Of a stretch of 50,043 nucleotides of DNA, positions 7,563 through 15,182 are shown piece after piece. This stretch comes from a virus. The stretch covers positions 1 to 50,043 of IMG/VR virus record IMGVR_UViG_3300043410_001172. One strand, written 5' to 3'. Position 1 is the first letter of the stretch. The number at the start of each line of letters is the position of its first letter. The notes under the pieces were generated by a model. It made no database searches, was not told the DNA's origin, and saw only the letters and a program-made list of their open reading frames with translations. The position numbers and the translations under genes are program-made.

Positions 7563-7795
7563 ACAACAAAATTGAAGAATTGAAAAAACAATGTACAGTC
7601 GATAAGTACTGGGACGGTGAGAAAGAACTTTGGGTACACAAACACGTTGACTTGGATAAATTTGCTCAGTCGATTATCAATGAATGTGCAGGAGCTATTG
7701 TAAAAGAAGTGAATAACTGGCAACAGTTAGCACCTTTCAATAACATTATTAAACAACGAGGCGTTCACGCCATCAAACAACACTTTGGATTATGA
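7559..7795 (+). CDS. Small phage protein, IKxHFG family (78 aa)
   Basis: Contains the layout FAQSIINEC (about residues 35-43), a helix and AIKQHFGL at the C-terminus. The same layout is present in the gene at 7956 (FAELIVQEC ... TIKEHFGV), so these are paralogues. The type is frequent in phages, function unknown. ATGA overlaps at both ends. Confidence 0.75.
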   Translation: MNNKIEELKKQCTVDKYWDGEKELWVHKHVDLDKFAQSIINECAGAIVKEVNNWQQLAPFNNIIKQRGVHAIKQHFGL

Positions 7796-7959
7796 TCCCA
7801 TACACTGACTACGAAAAACTCATGCTACTTGAAGAAATTGAGCGAGGGGATAAAGTTGTTATCCCAACGAGTATTGAACATGCTGAGTTTATGTTGATGG
7901 TGGCAAATGCCTATATCAAGGAACACAAAAAAGAAATGTGGAGTAACTTGACACAATGA
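7792..7959 (+). CDS. Small acidic hypothetical protein (55 aa)
   Basis: A 55-residue frame that links two paralogous genes, sharing four-base ATGA overlaps with both. Mostly helical and Glu-rich (LLEEIERGD, about residues 12-20). Not recognised. The perfect overlaps at both ends are the main evidence that it is real. Confidence 0.6.
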   Translation: MIPYTDYEKLMLLEEIERGDKVVIPTSIEHAEFMLMVANAYIKEHKKEMWSNLTQ

Positions 7960-8219
7960 ACGAAAAAATTAAAGAACTCTTTAAAAGAGCAGGTGGTAAA
8001 ACATCTATTCATAATTTAATGAGTAACCCAATGCAACAACGAGAGTATAGTGAGCTATGGGATGACAATATTCAAAAGTTCGCTGAGTTGATTGTTCAGG
8101 AATGTGCCTCGGTAGCATATAAAACAGCATGGGATGATTTAACTCTCGGTTATGGGATAGGTGTTATTCCACTACACATTAGCAATACGATTAAAGAACA
8201 TTTCGGAGTTGAAGAATGA
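7956..8219 (+). CDS. Small phage protein, IKxHFG family (87 aa)
   Basis: Paralogue of 7559-7795: FAELIVQECAS (about residues 45-55) and TIKEHFGVEE at the end. Coupled to neighbours by ATGA overlaps. Function unknown. Confidence 0.75.
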   Translation: MNEKIKELFKRAGGKTSIHNLMSNPMQQREYSELWDDNIQKFAELIVQECASVAYKTAWDDLTLGYGIGVIPLHISNTIKEHFGVEE

Positions 8220-8650
8220 AAACAAAAACAGTTGAAGCATTTGATTGGCAAGAAGATGTTGAGCCAGAACTTCTTAAAAATCTAAACGAACTACTTGTTG
8301 CTAAAGGTCATGAACCAGCCCATGACTTACATGGTGGTGCGTTTCTGGATGGTAAGTGGGTAGGCATTAGTGAAACCCGAGACTATCGTAACTACTGGCA
8401 TGCTTACATTGAATTGTGGGGTGAAAAACTTCACAATGATAGTTACCAAACAATGTGGTTCCCGGCGCATGACGATGATGAAGAATGGGAATACTGTCGT
8501 GACCGCCTTCGTGAATGGTCAGCTAGTCCAACTAATGGACACAAACATGTTGATCCTAACTGGACAGATGATTTGGTAACTTCTATGCGTAAAGTTGTTA
8601 AAGACCATTTCCCATACGATGAACGAGTTGTATTCTGGTGGTGCTGGTAA
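8216..8650 (+). CDS. Trp-rich hypothetical phage protein (144 aa)
   Basis: Not recognised. Unusually rich in Trp, His and Asp/Glu, with HDDDEEWEY (about residues 84-92) and a WWCW C-terminus. It may be a metal-binding or protein-mimicking soluble protein, but no known motif is visible. Starts in the ATGA overlap with the previous gene. Confidence 0.75.
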   Translation: MKTKTVEAFDWQEDVEPELLKNLNELLVAKGHEPAHDLHGGAFLDGKWVGISETRDYRNYWHAYIELWGEKLHNDSYQTMWFPAHDDDEEWEYCRDRLREWSASPTNGHKHVDPNWTDDLVTSMRKVVKDHFPYDERVVFWWCW

Positions 8651-8886
8651 TGAGTTGTAATCACCAAAGAACAAAAAGTACTTGGGTAGATGATGACGAA
8701 TGGTCACCAAATGATGGCGGGTCAACAGGTTATTGGCAATACGAAACTGTTCAAACAACAGTGGACATTGACCTACATCGTTACAAGTGTACACAATGCG
8801 GTGAAGTGATGTACTACTCTGGTCGTGCTAGGGAGTACTATGAAGACGGTAAGAAGTTTGATTGGATCAAAGGATTGGATAAATGA
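8650..8886 (+). CDS. Small zinc-ribbon-like protein (78 aa)
   Basis: Cys3/His5 near the N-terminus and a CTQCGE knuckle at about residues 47-52 suggest a small zinc ribbon. The start is the ATG in the TAATG overlap with the previous gene; an in-frame GTG 12 bases earlier would extend it but is unnecessary. Function unknown. Confidence 0.7.
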   Translation: MSCNHQRTKSTWVDDDEWSPNDGGSTGYWQYETVQTTVDIDLHRYKCTQCGEVMYYSGRAREYYEDGKKFDWIKGLDK

Positions 8887-9005
8887 ACTACGAAGTATTA
8901 TTGTTAATCTGCTTAGTCTACATTATTCCTATAGTGATAATCTATAGGCGTTTTGTAAGAGAGAATGAACGTATTGAGGAAGTTTACCGAAAGAGTAAAC
9001 ATTAA
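8883..9005 (+). CDS. 40-residue membrane microprotein
   Basis: A hydrophobic N-terminal segment (residues 4-20, EVLLLICLVYIIPIVII) is followed by a charged cytoplasmic tail (YRRFVRENERIEEVYRKSKH). Overlaps the previous stop (ATGA). Last gene of the ligase operon. Confidence 0.6.
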   Translation: MNYEVLLLICLVYIIPIVIIYRRFVRENERIEEVYRKSKH

Positions 9006-9018
9006 TTCAGTTTTGTTG

Positions 9019-9024
9019 TATAAT
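9019..9024 (+). promoter_or_regulatory. Possible -10 box before the SPFH gene
   Basis: TATAAT at 9019-9024 in the short gap before the SPFH gene. No good -35 lies 17 bases upstream, so this would be weak or activator-dependent. Confidence 0.4.
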
Positions 9025-9049
9025 GTGTTTTTAACTTAAAGGAACTTAA

Positions 9050-9901
9050 ATGTTTTCTATCTTGTTTTTCGTAATCCTCGGTATTATCGCAGGTGCTGCT
9101 GTTGCGGTTCTTTTGAATCAGAAGGCACTGGGCACGTTGACAACTATTTGTATTATTACATTTGGTTTTGTGTTCAGTTCAGTTGTAATTGTGCCCGCAG
9201 GTCATCGTGGCGTACAAGTAACAATGGGTACCGTTAACCCAACATCACTTGATAGTGGTTGGCAGTTTATTAACCCAATCTCAAGTGTTAAAGAAGTTAA
9301 CGTACAGATTCAACGTGCAACGTATGAGGGTGCGGCAGCGGGTACTAAAGACTTGCAACAAGTTCACACTGACATTGTTGCAAACTATCACTTGAGTCCA
9401 GACAAGGTTGCACTTATCTATCGTGACTTTGGTCTTAATGTGATTGATAAAGTTCTTGGTCCGGCTATGAACGAATCATTCAAATCTGTAACTGGTCACT
9501 ATACAAGTGAAGAATTGATTACAAAGCGTGACGAAGTTTCACAAGCTGTCTTGGCACAAGTACGAGCCAAAGTAGCACAGTTCGACATTAACATTGATAA
9601 CGTGAGTTTGGTGAACTTTGGATTCAGTAATGAATATCAAAAGGCTATTGAGCAAAAGGTTATTGCTACACAGCAAAAGCAAAAAGCCGAGCAAGACTTG
9701 CAACGTATTGAAGTTGAAGCTAAGTCTCGTATCGCACAAGCTGAAGGTGAAGCTAAAGCTATCGCAATTCAAGCACAAGCGATTCAAAGTCAAGGTGGTC
9801 AAGCATACGTACAGTTGCAATGGATCGAAAAGTGGAATGGTCAGATGCCTAACACAGTTGTGAATGGTTCTCAAGGCATGATGCTTAACTTGGGTAAGTA
9901 A
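9050..9901 (+). CDS. SPFH/prohibitin (band 7) membrane protein
   Basis: Two hydrophobic segments at the N-terminus (about residues 2-20 and 28-48) precede an SPFH domain (about 49-190) that begins VVIVPAGHRGVQVTMG and has the typical LDSGWQFINP. The C-terminal part (195-260) is an Ala/Glu/Gln coiled coil (QKQKAEQDLQRIEVEAKSR) as in prohibitin and HflK/C. In bacteria HflK/C form a membrane scaffold that restrains the protease FtsH, and FtsH control matters to several phages. A role in shielding phage proteins from membrane proteolysis is therefore plausible but inferred. Ribosome site AAAGGAA; overlaps the next gene by one base. Confidence 0.9.
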   Translation: MFSILFFVILGIIAGAAVAVLLNQKALGTLTTICIITFGFVFSSVVIVPAGHRGVQVTMGTVNPTSLDSGWQFINPISSVKEVNVQIQRATYEGAAAGTKDLQQVHTDIVANYHLSPDKVALIYRDFGLNVIDKVLGPAMNESFKSVTGHYTSEELITKRDEVSQAVLAQVRAKVAQFDINIDNVSLVNFGFSNEYQKAIEQKVIATQQKQKAEQDLQRIEVEAKSRIAQAEGEAKAIAIQAQAIQSQGGQAYVQLQWIEKWNGQMPNTVVNGSQGMMLNLGK

Positions 9902-10365
9902 TGTCATCTGGACTATATCTGTTCGGCGTATCAGCGATGTATTTCATCGCTGGTATGTTTAATATTTTCATCTACAAGTATGACCAAAATGGATTGCTAC
10001 CAATAGCATATATTGTTATACTAAGTCTACCACTATTCATACCACAGTTAGCAAGAATGTTCAATATGGAATCAATCAATATTTTCAATCTCTTTAAAAA
10101 GAAAGAGGTAATAGAGGATGAACCTAGTAATGTAGTTCAGTTTCCTAAACCAAAAGCTCCATTAGAACTAGTAAAACCAGCATCACGTGAGTGTTATCGT
10201 ATTGGTTACGATGAACATGCCGAAATGGTGTCTCTTACATTGTTGACTGACGGCGGTGGTTCTGTGACAATGCGTATGAACTATGCGGCTGCACAGCAAA
10301 TGATTAAAATGATTAACACTGCGTTTCCTGAATACGACCCTGAGTTAGACGAAAGCAACAAATGA
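9901..10365 (+). CDS. Membrane protein with soluble C-terminal domain (154 aa)
   Basis: Two hydrophobic segments (about residues 4-24 and 30-50) followed by a linker and a small soluble domain (90-150). Not recognised. The TAATG overlap with the SPFH gene suggests the two membrane proteins are made together and may interact. Confidence 0.75.
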   Translation: MSSGLYLFGVSAMYFIAGMFNIFIYKYDQNGLLPIAYIVILSLPLFIPQLARMFNMESINIFNLFKKKEVIEDEPSNVVQFPKPKAPLELVKPASRECYRIGYDEHAEMVSLTLLTDGGGSVTMRMNYAAAQQMIKMINTAFPEYDPELDESNK

Positions 10366-10859
10366 ATATTTACTTAGACATGGATGACGTAGTAGCTGAT
10401 TGGCTAGTTTACGCACAAGATTTTCTAAAGATGCGTTGGGATGAAGCAAAAGGCGAACGCATCCCACAAGCTGATTGGGACAGATTAAAAGAGAATGCAC
10501 GATTCTATCGTGAATTGCCAATTAAGCCAGGCGCACATGAGTTAGTTAACTGGTGTCGTACATACTGTGCAAAGACAGGTGCGAACTTATATTTTCTTAC
10601 AGCACTGCCCCATGACTATTCAGCACCCTATGCGGCATATGACAAAGTTCATTGGGGTGATAAGAACTTTCCGGGCATTCCTGTGTTCTTTGGACCTTTC
10701 AGCCATGACAAATATCGTTACTGTAAAAGCCCAGAAGATATTTTGATTGACGACCGTCATTCAAATTGTCACGAATGGAAAGCAGCCGGTGGTCGTAGTC
10801 ATATCTACACTACATGGGAAAATTGCAAGCCTTGGTTAGAACAAACACTAGGAGAATGA
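10362..10859 (+). CDS. 5'(3')-deoxyribonucleotidase-like HAD phosphatase
   Basis: HAD-type motif I, YLDMDDVVADW (residues 4-14), has the nucleophile and acid aspartates. Motif II is probably FLTALP (about residues 78-83) and motif III/IV is ILIDDRHSNC (about 127-136). This order and the length (165) fit the NT5C family of (deoxy)nucleotide 5'-phosphatases found in many phages, which would adjust nucleotide pools. The exact substrate is not shown by the sequence. Starts in an ATGA overlap. Confidence 0.85.
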   Translation: MNIYLDMDDVVADWLVYAQDFLKMRWDEAKGERIPQADWDRLKENARFYRELPIKPGAHELVNWCRTYCAKTGANLYFLTALPHDYSAPYAAYDKVHWGDKNFPGIPVFFGPFSHDKYRYCKSPEDILIDDRHSNCHEWKAAGGRSHIYTTWENCKPWLEQTLGE

Positions 10860-10860
10860 A

Positions 10861-11412
10861 ATGGTAACAATCGTCAAACATGAGTGGCACAGTCATGACC
10901 GTCAATATGCAGTAGAGCTTGATGAAGCATTGTTGGCAGAAATCTATCCTGATATGGAGAACGATGAAATTGATGCACTACTGAAAGAGATTGAAAACGG
11001 TAATGTATCAGTTGAAGATGTTATCAATGATGCATGGGAAAACAATGTTGACATTGATTGGGATTTTCAGTACGATGATTGTTGGACTGACCGCAAAGGT
11101 GGTTACGAAGTTACTTACGAACTAGGTGACGAAGATAGTTGGCACACAGAACCAGAAGAACCACCGGCAACACACAAATGTACAAAGTGTCGTTGGGAAG
11201 GTAAATCATGGGAAACTCGCACAACGTATGTAAATGAACAAGGCGAAGCATTACCTGATGACTGTGACGATTGGCATGATACAAAAGATGTTTGTCCAAT
11301 GTGCGACAGTGCTATCGGATTAACTGAATACGGTCAACAAGAACAAGAAGAACGTGCAAAACGTATGGCTGAAATTGATGCCATGTTCGCAGACGAGGAA
11401 GAGAATGAGTGA
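10861..11412 (+). CDS. Acidic protein with zinc-ribbon (183 aa)
   Basis: Very acidic N-terminal half, then a zinc ribbon formed by HKCTKC (about residues 101-106) and CPMC (about 144-147). The spacing of about 40 residues contains an acidic loop. Such ribbons bind nucleic acid or protein; no enzyme motif is present. Starts two bases after the previous stop and overlaps the next gene by eight bases. Confidence 0.75.
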   Translation: MVTIVKHEWHSHDRQYAVELDEALLAEIYPDMENDEIDALLKEIENGNVSVEDVINDAWENNVDIDWDFQYDDCWTDRKGGYEVTYELGDEDSWHTEPEEPPATHKCTKCRWEGKSWETRTTYVNEQGEALPDDCDDWHDTKDVCPMCDSAIGLTEYGQQEQEERAKRMAEIDAMFADEEENE

Positions 11413-11605
11413 CTTAGTAGGTAAGAGTTTTACATTTGATGACGATAGTAAAATTGAAGTCATTCAAGTAAAAAAGCGTGAGGAGAACACTACTATAGTA
11501 GAGGTAGTAACTTACAATATCTCACAAGGAAGAAGTTTACCAAGGAAGTTGGTGATGGAAAAAAGTCTTTTCATTCAACACTTTGGTCATCTGTTCAAAG
11601 AGTAA
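11405..11605 (+). CDS. Small beta-rich hypothetical protein (66 aa)
   Basis: Not recognised. Alternating strand pattern (FTFDDDSKIEVIQVKK, then TTIVEVVTYNI) suggests a small beta barrel. The ATG at 11405 lies in an eight-base overlap with the preceding gene. The 3' end runs up to the late promoter box for the next gene. Confidence 0.65.
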   Translation: MSDLVGKSFTFDDDSKIEVIQVKKREENTTIVEVVTYNISQGRSLPRKLVMEKSLFIQHFGHLFKE

Positions 11606-11606
11606 A

Positions 11607-11614
11607 GATAAATA
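11607..11614 (+). promoter_or_regulatory. T4-late-type promoter GATAAATA
   Basis: GATAAATA ends five bases before the ATG at 11620. On the T4 late layout (box -13 to -6) transcription would start on the A of that ATG. No ribosome site is present between box and ATG. Confidence 0.65.
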
Positions 11615-11619
11615 TCAAG

Positions 11620-13473
11620 ATGTTCCGTAAATTATTTTCATTAAGTAATGGTGCTCTATTCGTAGCACTTGCGTTAAGTACTATTGCCGCATGGTATAGT
11701 ATTGTAGGTTTGACCGCTATCTTTGCAGGTGCGGTTGTCCCCATTATCATTATGGGTACTGCACTTGAGTTTGCAAAGATTACAACTACAGTGTGGCTAC
11801 GCAAGTACTGGCATCGTTGCTCAATCATTATGAAGATATATCTTGTGCCTGCAGTTGTAGCACTTGCAGTACTAACAAGTATGGGCATCTTTGGATTCTT
11901 ATCGAAGGCTCACTTAGACCAGAACATTGGTTCAGGTGATGTGCAGGCGCAAGTGTCCTTGCTTGACGAAAAGATTGCTACTCAGCGTGAAACCATTCGT
12001 TCAAGTAAAGCTATGTTGGCTCAGATGGATCAACAAGTTAACGACATTATGACTAAGGGCGACAGTGAAAAGTCAGTTGAACGTTCGGTTGTGATTCGTA
12101 AACAACAAGCCAAAGAACGTGCTAGTTTGCAGAAAGATATCGAAGTTGCTAACAAAGAGATTCAAAAGTTAAACGAAGAACGTGCTCCTATCGCCAGCGA
12201 AATGCGTAAGGTAGAGGCAGAAGTCGGCCCTATCAAATATATTGCTGCATTGATTTACGGAGACAATCCTGATGCGAATGTATTAGAACGTGCTGTTCGT
12301 TGGGTTATTATCTTACTAGTTGTCGTATTCGATCCTCTTGCTATCATGCTTGTATTGGCAGCTAACCAGTCAAAAGATTGGGACGAGAATGATGACGTAG
12401 AACAAGAAAACAAACTACGTGAACAAGTTGAGCATGAACAGGTAATGGCTGACATTCAACCTATCTATGTTACTGATGTGGGTGAGAAGCCCACACCGGA
12501 AGAATTAAAAGAGATTGAAGAAGATTTCACAGATATCAATCACGAGTTAGCAGAGGCAGCAGTTGTTAATGAGACAATTATTGAAGAACCAAAAGTCGAA
12601 GAACCAATTGATGAACTATCTGTTTTCGAAAAGCATCCATACCTGAACACACCGTTTGTTCACTTCACTGACATGAAACCGTTAGTAAGTCGTATTGAAG
12701 AACCAAAGTATGAACAAGATGATGGTCCTCTCACCGAAGAACAAGTTGAACAACTTAAAGAATCAGTTGAACTATTCAAAGAAAGATTAGTCGAAGAGGA
12801 TCAGGCAGCTATGTCTATCGTTCCTCCTGAAGAATTGGCTATTGAAACTCGACCATTCACTGAGGAAGAAGTAAAAGCACTAGATGAACCTACAATTCTT
12901 ACATTGGGTGTTGATGACGTTGAACGCCCAGGTGACTATGTTACTCCACCTGTCATTGAAACAGTAGTTGAAGAAGTCAAGCAAGATGACACTCCTGCAT
13001 TCGAAGGTGTTAAGGTTGGTGATGAATGGGTTCAGACCGGTCCTGCATTACCAGAAGAAAAACCAAAACCTGCCCCAGCAATTCTTCCAACTACCCCATA
13101 CAAAAAGCTAGCAGGTGGCTATGTTGAATTTGAAGGCAAGCGTATGCATGAGCGTGTGTTGCGTGATACACGTCCTGACTTGTTTTTGAAAGAAGACAAT
13201 CCAAGAAGTATAGCAATCACATTCGGTGCAGGCTTACCCAATCAAGCTAATTTGGGCGACATGCACATCAGCACCGACGCATTGCCTCATAATGTATTCA
13301 AGTTCAACGGAACGAAATGGGTACAAATTAATAAGTTAGTTTCTAGTTCTTACTTAGGTAATACTGAATACTTACAACATCTAATGGACAAGATTAGCAC
13401 AGGAGAGTATGATCCTGAGCATTTGACAGACGCAGAGCAAGACGCAATCACCGCCCTTATCAACAAGGCTTGA
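11620..13473 (+). CDS. Large membrane protein with coiled coil, DUF4407-like layout (617 aa)
   Basis: Four hydrophobic segments: about residues 10-30, 30-50, 70-95 and 225-248. Between the third and fourth is a long coiled coil (about 105-205, rich in Glu/Lys/Gln). This order resembles DUF4407 membrane proteins, though I cannot confirm it. The remainder (250-510) is acidic and Pro/Glu-rich, probably extended in the cytoplasm, and the last 110 residues form a compact domain (FNGTKWVQINK at about 565-575). A late box sits five bases upstream. Possibly an inner-membrane or virion-associated late protein; role unknown. Confidence 0.8.
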   Translation: MFRKLFSLSNGALFVALALSTIAAWYSIVGLTAIFAGAVVPIIIMGTALEFAKITTTVWLRKYWHRCSIIMKIYLVPAVVALAVLTSMGIFGFLSKAHLDQNIGSGDVQAQVSLLDEKIATQRETIRSSKAMLAQMDQQVNDIMTKGDSEKSVERSVVIRKQQAKERASLQKDIEVANKEIQKLNEERAPIASEMRKVEAEVGPIKYIAALIYGDNPDANVLERAVRWVIILLVVVFDPLAIMLVLAANQSKDWDENDDVEQENKLREQVEHEQVMADIQPIYVTDVGEKPTPEELKEIEEDFTDINHELAEAAVVNETIIEEPKVEEPIDELSVFEKHPYLNTPFVHFTDMKPLVSRIEEPKYEQDDGPLTEEQVEQLKESVELFKERLVEEDQAAMSIVPPEELAIETRPFTEEEVKALDEPTILTLGVDDVERPGDYVTPPVIETVVEEVKQDDTPAFEGVKVGDEWVQTGPALPEEKPKPAPAILPTTPYKKLAGGYVEFEGKRMHERVLRDTRPDLFLKEDNPRSIAITFGAGLPNQANLGDMHISTDALPHNVFKFNGTKWVQINKLVSSSYLGNTEYLQHLMDKISTGEYDPEHLTDAEQDAITALINKA

Positions 13474-13498
13474 CAATAAATGGTGAAGGTAGTATACT
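13470..13498 (+). promoter_or_regulatory. Sigma70 promoter for the lipoprotein pair and possibly clpX
   Basis: TTGACA (13470-13475) overlaps the stop of the preceding gene; 17 bases on is TATACT (13493-13498), in the same GTAGTATACTA context as the promoter at 396-424. It probably also reads into clpX, since no other promoter is visible before 15183. Confidence 0.9.
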
Positions 13499-13529
13499 AT
13501 CTTCATTGTTTAACTAAATGAGGTTCTCC

Positions 13530-14144
13530 ATGAAATTTCGTAATACTCTTTTGCTTGCCAGTGTGCTAGCATTGACAGCATGTAGTAGCATGAATGGTAG
13601 CAAGGGTCCAATCGCTGACCAGAAACTGTCAACCAGTTTCGTAAGTGAGAAAATTAAAATCGAAACCAAGTGTTCATGGTTCGGTATGGGTTCTGATTGT
13701 CAACTAGTCGCAATCGAATCGACAGGCACAGCAGTGTCATTCGGTGGTACAGCTAACAACCGTCGCATCGCATTGAAGCGAGCCGAAATGCAAGCTAACG
13801 TTAATGTGTCCGAATTCTTGAGTAAGGAAGTGTCTAGCAATCGTGTGAACGAAACAATTGCCAAGAACATTGAAAAGGCTACTGACCGAGTTCGTTCAGG
13901 TAAAGCAGATGGTAGCACAGTTGAAATGACTGACCAAGAAGCTAAGAACATTAGCCTACAAGAAAATCAAAATCACACAGCAGTCCAATTGACTGAAACC
14001 ATTCGCACAAGCTCACGTGCGATTCTGAAAGGTTTCGTCAAGATTAAGGAAGAAGTCGTAGGCGATCAAGAGGTTGCAGTGACTATTCGTTGGGATGCTC
14101 AATCTGAATCTGCCCGCAATCAACTTGCACGTAGAATGCAATGA
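13530..14144 (+). CDS. Lipoprotein 1 of a tandem pair (LPP20-like)
   Basis: A bacterial lipoprotein signal: MKFRN, a hydrophobic stretch and lipobox LTAC with Cys18, Ser at +2 (outer-membrane sorting in enteric rules). The mature part has a block (GTANNRRIALKRAEMQANVNVSEF region, about residues 75-98) reminiscent of LPP20/FlgT-like domains, where small residues and Ala-rich helices follow a strand. The ATG at 13530 has TGAGG seven bases upstream; the in-frame ATG at 13518 has none. Lipoproteins are rare in phages except as exclusion or lysis factors. Overlaps the next gene by four bases. Confidence 0.8.
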   Translation: MKFRNTLLLASVLALTACSSMNGSKGPIADQKLSTSFVSEKIKIETKCSWFGMGSDCQLVAIESTGTAVSFGGTANNRRIALKRAEMQANVNVSEFLSKEVSSNRVNETIAKNIEKATDRVRSGKADGSTVEMTDQEAKNISLQENQNHTAVQLTETIRTSSRAILKGFVKIKEEVVGDQEVAVTIRWDAQSESARNQLARRMQ

Positions 14145-15160
14145 AATATTTGATTGTAATAGCCATGCTGTTTCTTACAGCATGTGCTAGCACACCGCAA
14201 ACTAAAACATCAGGCTCTATATACGAACCCAAATCATATCGTGTGATTGGTAACGGTCGTACTTATGACGAGGCAAAGAACGATGGATTCAACAGTGCAA
14301 TTGAGTTTGCAGTTGGGTTCGTTATTCTAAGCGACAAAGAAGCAAAGAACGACCGACTAGTGCGTGACGATATTGCTAAACATTCAGCAGGTTACATTGA
14401 TAACTACCACATTGTTGATGAAATGAAATCAAGTCGTGGTTACACATTGGTAATGGATGTTGATGTTAAGAGTAGCAAGATTGCCGAGCGCATGTTAAAT
14501 CGTGGCAAGTCAGAAGGTGTCGTTGAAGGTGAAAAGCTAGCTGACCAATACAACTCTTACCTCAGTGAGCGTAAGACCGGTGACAGATTCATTAAGAATG
14601 TGTTATCTTCATACCCAAACAATGCTTACAATGTTGAACAAGGCAAGGTTAACTTCATGCTAGATGCGAATCGCAATTCTATCATCATTGTGCCCTATAC
14701 CGTACGTTGGAATTATGAATGGGTCGTTGCATTGCGTGAATCATTGGGTGTCTTACAAGACGGTGATAACAGGAGTGGTGATAAAATCACAGTTACATCA
14801 AGGAAACCGGGTGCATGGACAGGCGAGACGAGTGAATTTAACTTTGATGATTCTATTAGAGTTGGACAGGTCGTTGATGTATTGAGTGTGCGTACATACG
14901 TATTGGTAAAAATTGTGAACCGCGATGGTGCTACTGTCTACACTGGCTGTTTTAATGGTTTGGATCAAAATATGAAGCCAAACTATAAGTTTAGCCGAAG
15001 TCGTGCAGTGCTAGGGCACGAAACAATGTATAATGAAGCACACATTCCAGTGGCAGTCGGAAGCACATTGCATCGCAGTTTGCAAACTATGGATAGAGTA
15101 GAAACGTCCGTGATTGATGCAACCAAATCACGTACAGCATGTCACGAAAAAGCAGATTAA
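14141..15160 (+). CDS. Lipoprotein 2 of a tandem pair (339 aa)
   Basis: Short signal peptide with lipobox LTAC (Cys15), Ala at +2. The N-terminal mature region (YRVIGNGRTYDEAKNDGF, about residues 31-48) again resembles the LPP20/FlgT N-terminal domain. The C-terminal half is beta-rich with two cysteines (about residues 268 and 336). ATGA overlap with lipoprotein 1 suggests that the two form a periplasmic complex. Whether they alter the host surface or serve lysis is unknown. Confidence 0.8.
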   Translation: MKYLIVIAMLFLTACASTPQTKTSGSIYEPKSYRVIGNGRTYDEAKNDGFNSAIEFAVGFVILSDKEAKNDRLVRDDIAKHSAGYIDNYHIVDEMKSSRGYTLVMDVDVKSSKIAERMLNRGKSEGVVEGEKLADQYNSYLSERKTGDRFIKNVLSSYPNNAYNVEQGKVNFMLDANRNSIIIVPYTVRWNYEWVVALRESLGVLQDGDNRSGDKITVTSRKPGAWTGETSEFNFDDSIRVGQVVDVLSVRTYVLVKIVNRDGATVYTGCFNGLDQNMKPNYKFSRSRAVLGHETMYNEAHIPVAVGSTLHRSLQTMDRVETSVIDATKSRTACHEKAD

Positions 15161-15182
15161 ACAAAACGGGGATAAGTAATAC

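Noticed and set aside
11354-11404. Upstream extension of the gene at 11405
   Set aside because: Would overlap the zinc-ribbon gene by 59 bases; the ATG at 11405 gives the usual short overlap.
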